From Desulfobia sp. (GTDB lineage: Bacteria; Desulfobacterota; Desulfobulbia; Desulfobulbales; SURF-16): 7,727 nt of DNA. Positions 1 through 6,210 of the stretch are shown here, piece after piece; within the stretch, counting starts at the first letter, position 1, and each line of letters opens with the position of its first letter. Location of the stretch: assembly GCA_030608985.1 (NCBI GenBank), contig JAUWDC010000042.1, positions 1-7,727 of the forward strand. The letters are read 5' to 3'. The translations under genes and the position numbers were made by a program. A model generated the notes under the pieces. That model worked only from the letters and a program-made list of their open reading frames with translations. It was not told the origin of the DNA and made no database searches.

Positions 1-1
1 G

Positions 2-949
2 TTCATTCTCTGGAATGAAAATTTCTCCCAGTCCGCATCGGGGCCCGGAGGATAGCAGACGAATGTCATTGGCTATCTTCATTAAACTCACAGCAAGTTG
101 TTTTAATGCGCCATGGGATTCAACCAGGGCATCATGGGAAGCCAGGGACTCGAATTTGTTTTCAGCAGGGGAAAACCTGAGATCGGTGAATGTGTTGATG
201 TAGTCGACGACTTTTTTGTCATATCCTTTTGGACTATTAAGTCCTGTTCCCACGGCAGTCCCGCCAATAGCCAATTCACGAAGATGGGTCAGCGTGTTTT
301 CCAGAGCTTTTATTCCGTGTCGGAGTTGGGCGGCATATCCTGAAAATTCCTGACCAAGAGTAAGCGGGGTTGCATCCATGCAATGTGTACGGCCGATTTT
401 GACAACATCCTTACACTCGTCGGATTTCTTTAGAAGAGTATCCCGTAACTTCTCTAATGCCGGGATCGTATGTTCTGCCAGTATTTTTACGGCAGCAATA
501 TGCATAGCTGTGGGAAAGGTGTCATTGGAGGATTGTGATTTGTTGACATCATCGTTTGGATGGAGAAAACGTGATCCCTGACCAATTATATTATCCTGCA
601 GCATATGGGCACGATTTGCGATAACCTCATTTGCGTTCATATTTGTCTGAGTGCCTGAACCTGTCTGCCATACCACAAGCGGAAATTGGTCATCAAGTTT
701 TCCATTAATGATTTCGTCGCACACATCACCAATAAGGTCACGTTTTTCCGATGTGAGAATTTTCAGGTCACAATTGGCACAGGCAGCAGCTTTTTTCAGG
801 TAACCAAAAGCCCGAACAATTTGAATGGGCATGGAACCGGGAGGACCTATCGGAAAGTTTTCGAGTGAACGCTGGGTTTGAGCACCCCATAGTTTATCAT
901 CCGGGACCTTTACTTCTCCCATGGTGTCTTTTTCAATTCTGTATTTCAT
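2..949 (-). CDS. fumC: Class II fumarase FumC (partial, C-terminus beyond window)
   Basis: Fumarate hydratase, interconverting fumarate and (S)-malate in the TCA cycle, in the cytoplasm. Reading the minus strand from the ATG at 949-947 gives 316 residues with no stop before the window edge. Family landmarks are clear: [15 protein letters not shown] (about 96-110), [14 protein letters not shown] (130-143) and [16 protein letters not shown] (186-201). H189 sits where E. coli FumC has catalytic His188. The protein reads into the [16 protein letters not shown] region (301-316), just before the expected GSSxMPxKxN active-site loop, which lies outside. The usual length is about 460 residues, so about 145 are missing. 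The HPND and NKSQSSND motifs favour fumarase over aspartase. An AGGA about 12 bases upstream supports the start. The gene is divergent from the rubredoxin gene. The lyase family and fumarase assignment are secure. Confidence 0.96.
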   Translation of the reverse strand, partial: MKYRIEKDTMGEVKVPDDKLWGAQTQRSLENFPIGPPGSMPIQIVRAFGYLKKAAACANCDLKILTSEKRDLIGDVCDEIINGKLDDQFPLVVWQTGSGTQTNMNANEVIANRAHMLQDNIIGQGSRFLHPNDDVNKSQSSNDTFPTAMHIAAVKILAEHTIPALEKLRDTLLKKSDECKDVVKIGRTHCMDATPLTLGQEFSGYAAQLRHGIKALENTLTHLRELAIGGTAVGTGLNSPKGYDKKVVDYINTFTDLRFSPAENKFESLASHDALVESHGALKQLAVSLMKIANDIRLLSSGPRCGLGEIFIPENE

Positions 950-1313
950 GCAGCACCGTATCCTGTGAAATAGTTATATGATTACCACCCAACTTCAGCA
1001 AAAGTTATGAATAAGTTACGATTATTTTTACCATGAAATTATGTGTCCGCCATAATTTATTGTGCATTTTCCAGATTTTAGATTATTTATAAGCGTCAAC
1101 AAAACGTTATAAAAGGGCATTATTTTTTGTAAAATCGAAGTAACTATTCAGGAGCACCCCATCTTGTTCCATTTTTGCCTTTTTGAGTACACAAGTATGC
1201 TTCAAAGTCCTAAATGAATCAATATGGAGCACTCCTGAACAGTTACGGAACGGTGATTAGACCAATTTTGTGGCCCCACTTGAATAATTATAAATCGAAA
1301 AGGAGACTGAGTC
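950..1313. other. Divergent intergenic region between fumC and rubredoxin
   Basis: This 364-bp AT-rich stretch has no credible ORF. It should contain the outward promoters of fumC (minus) and the rubredoxin gene (plus), but I could not pick convincing paired -35/-10 boxes for either. It holds a small inverted repeat, AACTT-6-AAGTT, at 991-1006 and the long palindromic element at 1140-1246, listed separately. A good Shine-Dalgarno sequence, AGGAG at 1301-1305, sits 8 bases before the rubredoxin start. Confidence 0.7.
1140..1246. repeat. 107-bp imperfect palindrome, MITE-like
   Basis: The arms 1140-1162 and 1224-1246 are inverted copies matching at 19 of 23 positions. The left begins GTAACTATTCAGGAG and the right ends CTCCTGAACAGTTAC. 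Weaker pairing continues inward (for example ATTTTT against the AAAT/AAA tracts), so the whole element could fold into one long hairpin with a loop around 1185-1200. It contains no ORF. A terminus starting with GTAA resembles what I recall for IS66-family ends, which would suggest a non-autonomous derivative. No 8-bp duplication directly flanks 1140 and 1246, so an old or decayed insertion, or a structural regulatory repeat, are both possible. Confidence 0.5.
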
Positions 1314-1472
1314 ATGGATAAGTATGTATGTGATGTATGTGGTTATGTATATGATCCTGCGGCAGGAGACCCTGATAATGGCATTGATGCCGGAACCGCC
1401 TTTGAAAATCTTCCGGAAGATTGGGTCTGTCCCATTTGCGGCGCGTCCAAGGATGAGTTCTCCAAAGAGTGA
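1314..1472 (+). CDS. Rubredoxin
   Basis: A 52-residue one-electron carrier with a single Fe(SCys)4 centre, expected in the cytoplasm. The two ligand pairs are complete: CDVCG (C6, C9) and CPICG (C39, C42). Conserved family residues are also present: [14 protein letters not shown] (11-24), F30 and LPEDWVCP (33-40). The length is typical for small rubredoxins. AGGAG at 1301-1305, 8 bases before the ATG, fixes the start. It appears to be a single-gene unit, divergent from fumC and 245 bp before the cytochrome operon. In anaerobes, rubredoxins commonly feed oxygen or superoxide detoxification enzymes such as rubredoxin:oxygen oxidoreductase and desulfoferrodoxin. Neither partner is in the window, so its acceptor here is unknown. 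The longer overlapping frames at this locus are shadows. Confidence 0.96.
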   Translation: MDKYVCDVCGYVYDPAAGDPDNGIDAGTAFENLPEDWVCPICGASKDEFSKE

Positions 1473-1717
1473 TGGCGTCATAACAGCACAGACTTTGCAA
1501 AGTTCGATCTATTGCTGGGTGGATTGAACTATTTTGGATTTCTGATTGCGGATTTCGGAACGGGTTGCGGGATGTTTTACCGAAATCCGCAGGTAAGCGA
1601 ACCTGTGAGACTCCGATCCAAAATCCGAAATCGCGCTAATTAATGCCTGTCTGCGCCCTGATGCCTAACGACATGGTCTAAATCGACAAAAATGTTTCTA
1701 TGAAAGGAGGCGCCTGT
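1473..1717. other. Intergenic region upstream of the cytochrome operon
   Basis: These 245 bp carry no gene. Shortly after the rubredoxin stop is a perfect 12-bp palindrome, ACTTTGCAAAGT, at 1492-1503, of unknown role. A cluster of inverted repeats spans 1531-1634 and is listed separately. The last 80 bases should carry the promoter of the two-gene cytochrome operon, but no convincing -35/-10 pair stands out. The ribosome-binding site AAAGGAGG lies at 1703-1710. Confidence 0.6.
1531..1634. repeat. Nested inverted repeats (GCGGATTTCGG family)
   Basis: GCGGATTTCGG at 1548-1558 pairs perfectly with CCGAAATCCGC at 1580-1590 across a 21-base loop. An outer pair, ATTTTGGAT at 1531-1539 and ATCCAAAAT at 1616-1624, encloses it. 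A third, degenerate copy of the inner motif on the minus strand lies at 1623-1634 (ATCCGAAATCGC). The structure could terminate rubredoxin transcription, although no T tract follows, or it may simply be a dispersed intergenic repeat. Confidence 0.6.
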
Positions 1718-2785
1718 ATGGATCCTGCAGCTCTTATTCCTGTTGCCGATACCATTCCTGTTCATTGGCTGTGGTTTCAGGTTTTGCTTACCGTCACGTT
1801 TTTACTCCATGTGGTGGCAATGAATATTATGGTCGGCACATCCATAATAGCCTTGGTGACCCATGTCCGCAGTGAAGATGCGCCCGTATCCCTCTGCCGG
1901 GATATTGCCAAGAAAATTCCTTTTTTTATCGCCTTTGCCGTTAATTTCGGCGTAGCACCTCTTTTATTCGTGCAGGTTCTGTACGGCCATTTCATGTATA
2001 CAAGTTCTGTGCTGATGGCTACCTTCTGGCTGTCCATTATTGGCCTGCTCATTATCGCTTACGGATGCACGTATTTTTTTGATTTCAAGTATGATGACCT
2101 GCTTGGCAACCGCGCTCTGGTCCTTTCGATTCCAGTCGTGATATTTCTTACTATCGGCTTTCTTTTTTCCAATAATTTTACATTAATGCTGGTTCCTGAA
2201 ACATGGGTTGGATATTTCAACAACAATGATGGGACGCTGCTGAATCTGGCAGAACCGTCTCTTATCCCGCGATACCTTCACATGATGGTATCTGCAGTGG
2301 CTGTTGGTGGTCTGGCAATAGCTTTGTATTACGATTTCATCCAACGACGCGGCCAACAGATCCCAGAGGGGCGTATTCAACTTGGCTGCCACTGGTTTTC
2401 AATAGCTACGGGCATAAATTTCATTATCGGTTTTCTTTTTCTTGAATCACTGCCTGCTGCCGTAAAGGACGTCTCCACCGGAGCGGGCCTGTTTTTTGCC
2501 ATAAGCCTGTTTGGCGGTATTGTCAGTGGAGGGTTTTCCATTGTCCTGGGGTTTGTGTATAAAGTAAGGCAATGCGCCATGGCAGCTCTTCTTGCCATTT
2601 TCTTCATGGTGCTTACTCGGGAAGCTGTACGGGTCGGTTATCTTAAACCTTACTTTACCGTTACTGATCTTCAGGTAATGCCGCAATATTCACCCATGAT
2701 AATATTCTTTATCGTTTTTGCTGGGGGTATATGGTTCATCTGGTATATGCTCAAGCTTGCTTTTCAGGTCGGGGAGGTGGAATAA
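1718..2785 (+). CDS. CydA-like membrane subunit (bd-oxidase superfamily), stand-alone paralogue
   Basis: A 355-residue integral membrane protein with about nine hydrophobic helices (roughly 19-47, 68-90, 97-120, 133-150, 187-206, 227-245, 256-280, 286-300, 326-347). I chose the ATG at 1718 because AAAGGAGG at 1703-1710 lies 7 bases before it. An in-frame ATG at 1700 would put that site inside the gene. Relatedness to cytochrome bd subunit I is suggested by H31 in helix 1 (FLLHVVAMNIMVG, compare E. coli CydA His19), RYLHMMVSA with H188 (compare FVHTVASG, His186, a heme b558 ligand), and TREAVRVGYLKP (300-311), resembling the CydA EAGW...YGRQP segment. The Glu99/Glu107 pair of CydA is not seen, and no long Q-loop is present. 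It probably pairs with the next gene product, whose start overlaps its stop. Heme content is inferred. A general 'cytochrome ubiquinol oxidase subunit I-like' label is the safe minimum. Confidence 0.72.
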   Translation: MDPAALIPVADTIPVHWLWFQVLLTVTFLLHVVAMNIMVGTSIIALVTHVRSEDAPVSLCRDIAKKIPFFIAFAVNFGVAPLLFVQVLYGHFMYTSSVLMATFWLSIIGLLIIAYGCTYFFDFKYDDLLGNRALVLSIPVVIFLTIGFLFSNNFTLMLVPETWVGYFNNNDGTLLNLAEPSLIPRYLHMMVSAVAVGGLAIALYYDFIQRRGQQIPEGRIQLGCHWFSIATGINFIIGFLFLESLPAAVKDVSTGAGLFFAISLFGGIVSGGFSIVLGFVYKVRQCAMAALLAIFFMVLTREAVRVGYLKPYFTVTDLQVMPQYSPMIIFFIVFAGGIWFIWYMLKLAFQVGEVE

Positions 2786-5427
2786 TGAATTATCCTGTCT
2801 GGTCGCTCGATTTTGCCGGTGGTGGTCTTCTTATTGCCATGATGGCAGTGTTTCATGTGTATATCTCTCATTTTGCCATTGGCGGCGGATTATTTCTTGT
2901 TCTCACCGAGAGAAAGGGGTTACGTGAAAAGTCACAGGAGATACTCGATTACACTTACAGGCATACCAAGTTTTTTCTTATACTGACCCTGGTTTTCGGC
3001 ACAATCACCGGTGTCGGCATCTGGTTTACCATTGCTCTTCTTAACCCCGGTGCCACTTCAAAACTTATTCACACCTTTGTGTTTGCATGGGCTGTCGAGT
3101 GGGTTTTCTTTACCCTGGAAATAGTATCAATTTTTGTCTATTTCTATACGTTTGGTCGTATGGATCCTCGAAAACATCAGTTGATCGGCTGGCTTTATTT
3201 TATTTTTGGCTGGCTTTCTCTCTTTGTTATAAACGGCATCATCGATTTCATGCTCACTCCGGGTCAATGGATTGAAACCCAGGACTTCTGGTCAGGCTTT
3301 TTTAATCCGGCCTTCTGGCCGTCTCTTTTCTTCAGGACCTTTCTTGCCCTTATGATTGCTGGTCTGTTTGGTTTCCTGACGGCCTCCATGATCAAAAAAG
3401 AAAGTTTTCGCCTGAAAATGCTTCGTTACTGCTCACGCTGGCTGCTTATTCCCATAGCTCTTTTCCTTGCCTCAGGGTGGTGGTATCTCACCTCGCTTCC
3501 ATCCCATGTAAATGAAATGATTTTGTTCAGAATGCCTGAGTTGAAGCCTTTCCTGACAGCTTTCCAATGGCTCACTCCGATAATTATTATAGGCGGGATA
3601 CTGATGGCAGTGCGGTTGCCCAGAATACTCTGTCGAAGTGCAGCGGTGGTACTTCTCGTACTGGGCATTATGTATATGGGGGCATTCGAGTTTATCCGTG
3701 AGGGCGGCCGGCGGCCCTATATTTTATACGATTACATGTATTCCAATTCTATTTTGAAACAAGATCTTGCCATGGTTCAGCAGAAAGGAGTGCTGCAGCA
3801 GGCAAAATGGGTCTGGAATAAACAAATTACCAATGAAAATAAAATAGAGGCCGGCAAAGAGCTTTTCAGGTTGCTCTGTATGCCTTGCCACTCCCAGGGC
3901 GGGCCTCTTAATGATATTTATCCGTTAACTGCCAAATATAATCAGTTCGGAATGAATGCCTTGCTGACAGGTATCGGTAAAATAAATCGTTTCATGCCTC
4001 CTTTCGCCGGAATTGATGAAGAGCGGGATGCCCTTGCATCCTATATCGTTCATGGTCTGCACGGCAAGGAAATGAAAGAGGAGACAGAGATAACAATTAC
4101 CACTCAAGAGGATAATATCCCAGCCTTTAATCCGGATACAGATAGTTATGTGCTCCTGGCATGGAACAGTTATGGAATACATGATTTGACAGATGCCGAT
4201 AATTATTGGTCTTTCCACCCGCCGGGCAATGACCTTTTTGCCCAGCTGATTAAGAGAGGTGAGGTGCCGGAGGTTGTCAGTGACAATGTTGTTGTCAGTT
4301 ATAGTGTGGAGGCTGGGTTTTTAAACTCCTACGGTTATGTTCAGTTCTGGAACAATACCTATTTCCTGCTTGGCAGGGAATTGCCGGTGAATATCGGTCC
4401 GTCTGGAAACGGTCTTTACGGGACAATGAAGTTTACTGCGCAGGGTGCCTTTGTAGTTGAGGGGGTTCCGGTGGTTCCATATCCGGATGGCGGTGGTTAT
4501 CAGCCTTATCCTAGAGTCACAGTTGAGGCTCGGGATCTTGCCGGGGCATTACTTGCTTCTACCCAGGTTGTATTACCAGTATCTACTGAGATGGGTTGTA
4601 AAAATTGTCATGGCGGCCCTTGGCGCGTTGACGGCAGGGCCGGGTTTTCCGATCAGACAGCAGCTGATATTCTGGCCTCTCACGACCGTATCAGCAATAC
4701 AGATCTTCTTGCCCTGGCAGAATCAGGGAAACCTGTTCGCTGTCAGAACTGCCATATTGCATCAGATAAAGAGACGAAGGAGAATCATTCAAATCTCAGT
4801 CTGTCAGCAGCTATTCACGGTTTTCACGCTAATTATCTGAGCGGACGAGAGGATGATGCCTGCAATGCCTGCCATCCCAATTCTTCCACTGGAAGTACAC
4901 ATTTCATGCGAGGAATCCATAAGACAATTGGTCTGACGTGCGTAGAGTGCCATGGCTACATTGAAGACCATGCTCTTAGCTTATTGAAAATGGAGAAGCT
5001 GCAAGGCAAGAAAAAGGCCGCCTATCTTATGGAAAACCTGGTGCCACGAAGTGTGGAGAGTGTCAAAGATGTAAATCCACGTTCCCCATGGGTGAATGAG
5101 CCGGATTGCCTCAATTGCCATGTGGATTTTGAGCCTCCTGAGGTTATTGCTACTTTTAATCAGTGGACTGACAATGAAAAGGGACTATATCGCAACAGAA
5201 AAGAGATAAGTGACTCTATCTTTTGTGCTGCCTGTCATGGCAGCCCACATGCCCTCTACCCGGCAGAAAACCCTTACGGACAGAATCGTGATGTCCTGCA
5301 GCCATTGCAGTACCAGAACCTTCCGTTTCCTATAGGGTCAAATAAAAACTGCAGTGTCTGCCATACCATAGAAATGGAAGATGATTTCCACCACCCCAAT
5401 TCCTTCTCGATGTTCAGGAATGGCTGA
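2785..5427 (+). CDS. CydA-like membrane domain fused to an octaheme cytochrome c
   Basis: An 880-residue inner-membrane protein with a long, probably periplasmic heme tail. The ATG at 2785 overlaps the previous stop (TAATG) and has GGGGAGG 7 bases upstream; an earlier in-frame ATG at 2731 lacks such a site. Residues 1-320 form about eight helices resembling CydA: H24 in FHVYISHFAIGGG (compare His19), E105 and E112 in AVEWVFFTLEIV (compare Glu99/Glu107) and FEFIREGGRRP (301-311, compare the YGRQP region). Where CydA has His186, this protein reads FFRTF (R184). Residues about 350-430 are a class I cytochrome c domain (CMPCH 365-369, likely Met ligand M404 in RFMPPF). Residues about 440-600 are beta-rich. 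Seven further heme sites follow: C605, C653, C693, C719, C775, C814 and C856. Heme attachment requires export and a cytochrome c maturation system. Possible roles are cytochrome c-linked oxygen reduction or quinol-to-periplasm electron transfer. Confidence 0.75.
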   Translation: MNYPVWSLDFAGGGLLIAMMAVFHVYISHFAIGGGLFLVLTERKGLREKSQEILDYTYRHTKFFLILTLVFGTITGVGIWFTIALLNPGATSKLIHTFVFAWAVEWVFFTLEIVSIFVYFYTFGRMDPRKHQLIGWLYFIFGWLSLFVINGIIDFMLTPGQWIETQDFWSGFFNPAFWPSLFFRTFLALMIAGLFGFLTASMIKKESFRLKMLRYCSRWLLIPIALFLASGWWYLTSLPSHVNEMILFRMPELKPFLTAFQWLTPIIIIGGILMAVRLPRILCRSAAVVLLVLGIMYMGAFEFIREGGRRPYILYDYMYSNSILKQDLAMVQQKGVLQQAKWVWNKQITNENKIEAGKELFRLLCMPCHSQGGPLNDIYPLTAKYNQFGMNALLTGIGKINRFMPPFAGIDEERDALASYIVHGLHGKEMKEETEITITTQEDNIPAFNPDTDSYVLLAWNSYGIHDLTDADNYWSFHPPGNDLFAQLIKRGEVPEVVSDNVVVSYSVEAGFLNSYGYVQFWNNTYFLLGRELPVNIGPSGNGLYGTMKFTAQGAFVVEGVPVVPYPDGGGYQPYPRVTVEARDLAGALLASTQVVLPVSTEMGCKNCHGGPWRVDGRAGFSDQTAADILASHDRISNTDLLALAESGKPVRCQNCHIASDKETKENHSNLSLSAAIHGFHANYLSGREDDACNACHPNSSTGSTHFMRGIHKTIGLTCVECHGYIEDHALSLLKMEKLQGKKKAAYLMENLVPRSVESVKDVNPRSPWVNEPDCLNCHVDFEPPEVIATFNQWTDNEKGLYRNRKEISDSIFCAACHGSPHALYPAENPYGQNRDVLQPLQYQNLPFPIGSNKNCSVCHTIEMEDDFHHPNSFSMFRNG

Positions 5428-5443
5428 TCTTTGAGGCAACTAT

Positions 5444-5474
5444 CGGTTACGCTGTATTTATTGCAGCGTAACCG
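5444..5474 (+). terminator. Hairpin terminator-like structure after the cytochrome operon
   Basis: A perfect 11-bp stem, CGGTTACGCTG (5444-5454) with CAGCGTAACCG (5464-5474), closes a 9-base loop 16 bases after the operon stop. GAGGCAAC (5433-5440) and GTTTCCTC (5475-5482) can extend it across a 3-base bulge. No clean T tract follows, so it may be a weak intrinsic terminator or an mRNA-stabilising 3' structure. Confidence 0.65.
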
Positions 5475-5507
5475 GTTTCCTCCTGAACGATTTTCCCCAT
5501 ATTGGGC

Positions 5508-5535
5508 TTGAAATAAAAAAAAATAGCAGTATTAT
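5508..5535 (+). promoter_or_regulatory. Predicted sigma70-type promoter of the TetR-mqnE unit
   Basis: TTGAAA at 5508-5513 and TATTAT at 5530-5535 are separated by 16 bases of A-rich sequence. They lie just after the upstream hairpin and about 30 bases before the regulator start, implying a short leader of roughly 20 bases. The last base of the -10 box is the first base of the TGACCA palindrome, an arrangement suited to repression. Called by eye. Confidence 0.55.
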
Positions 5536-5548
5536 GACCACCTGGTCA
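5535..5548. promoter_or_regulatory. Candidate TetR-family operator (TGACCA-CC-TGGTCA)
   Basis: A palindrome with perfect 6-bp arms and a 2-bp centre overlaps the end of the predicted -10 box and lies 16 bases before the TetR-family start codon. TetR proteins bind as dimers to such sites and often autoregulate, so this is the natural operator for the adjacent regulator. Binding is inferred from position and symmetry only. Confidence 0.6.
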
Positions 5549-5564
5549 CATCTGGTTAAGGCAT

Positions 5565-6197
5565 ATGGTAAGCAAAACATTTATAAATTTGTCTGAGGAT
5601 AAGAAGAAGGCGATCCTGCAGTCTGCTGTTCAGGAGTTTGGACGTTTGGGTTACCAGAAGGCGAGCCTGAACAGTATAGTCAGGGGCGCATCTATTTCTA
5701 AAGGATCTCTTTATCAATATTTTCAGAATAAAGAGGCCCTTTTTAACTATATTTTTGAACAGTTTGTCCTCCTTGTAAAAAGAGGTGTTCAGGAGGCTGG
5801 CGACACTGCGGCTCTGGATTTTTTCTCGCAAGTCAGGCAGGTTTTCTGGGCTGGAATCCGTTTTGTAGATTATTTCCCTGAGTACTTCCAGGTGTATTTA
5901 AAGGTTCTTTTTGAAGCAGATGTTCCTGGCAGGGAAAATCTTCTTGCCAAGGTACATCTCTTTTCAAGTGAATATTTTGGCCCACTCTGCCGAGATGCCC
6001 AGGCAAGAGGAGAGATTCGAAGCGATATTCCAGTTGAAACAGTCATTTTTATGATAGATGCGCTCATCAGCCGGTTGTTACAGGGATACGCTTTATCGTA
6101 TCTGGATAGCGGTCTCCGACTTGGTCAAAGAGATAAAAAAGATATATCAGACCAAGTTGATATGGTACTGGAAGTTCTGAAAAAAGGTTTAGTATAG
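5565..6197 (+). CDS. TetR/AcrR-family transcriptional regulator
   Basis: A 210-residue cytoplasmic DNA-binding protein. The N-terminal TetR helix-turn-helix is clear at about residues 12-58: AILQSAVQEFGRLGYQKASL, then IVRGASISKGSLYQYFQNKEAL, with the typical G-S-LYQYF recognition-helix signature (47-53). The rest (about 65-205) is the variable alpha-helical ligand and dimerisation domain, whose ligand cannot be read from sequence. The length is typical of the family. The start is the first ATG in frame; its ribosome-binding site is weak (AAGG, about 3-4 bases upstream), so translation may be inefficient. The stop is 13 bases before mqnE, suggesting co-transcription and possible control of menaquinone synthesis, though autoregulation alone is also possible. 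A fatty-acid or quinone-like ligand would be speculation. Confidence 0.92.
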   Translation: MVSKTFINLSEDKKKAILQSAVQEFGRLGYQKASLNSIVRGASISKGSLYQYFQNKEALFNYIFEQFVLLVKRGVQEAGDTAALDFFSQVRQVFWAGIRFVDYFPEYFQVYLKVLFEADVPGRENLLAKVHLFSSEYFGPLCRDAQARGEIRSDIPVETVIFMIDALISRLLQGYALSYLDSGLRLGQRDKKDISDQVDMVLEVLKKGLV

Positions 6198-6210
6198 GAG
6201 TCTGAAAACA

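Noticed and set aside
15..868. Plus-strand open frames of about 60-76 codons
   Set aside because: They lie opposite the clear FumC coding frame on the minus strand, lack recognisable domains and are shadows.
950..1139. Specific fumC promoter boxes (for example TTGACG and TAAAAT on the minus strand near 1080-1105)
   Set aside because: The spacing is only 13 bases, too short for a standard sigma70 promoter; no better pair was convincing.
1257..1527. Open frames on both strands overlapping the rubredoxin gene
   Set aside because: The 52-residue rubredoxin frame explains the region with all four Cys ligands and a good ribosome-binding site; the longer frames are out-of-phase artefacts.
1700..1717. 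Earlier ATG as the start of CydA-like subunit 1
   Set aside because: It would place the strong AAAGGAGG site inside the coding region; the ATG at 1718 has ideal spacing.
2731..2784. Earlier in-frame ATG for the octaheme fusion
   Set aside because: It would overlap the preceding gene by 55 bases without a ribosome-binding site and add a non-homologous 18-residue tail; the TAATG start at 2785 has GGGGAGG upstream.
5411..5490. TTCAGGA and CCTCCTGAAC stretches as further copies of the 1140-1246 element end
   Set aside because: Only short core matches, partly within coding sequence, with no paired arm or GTAA terminus.
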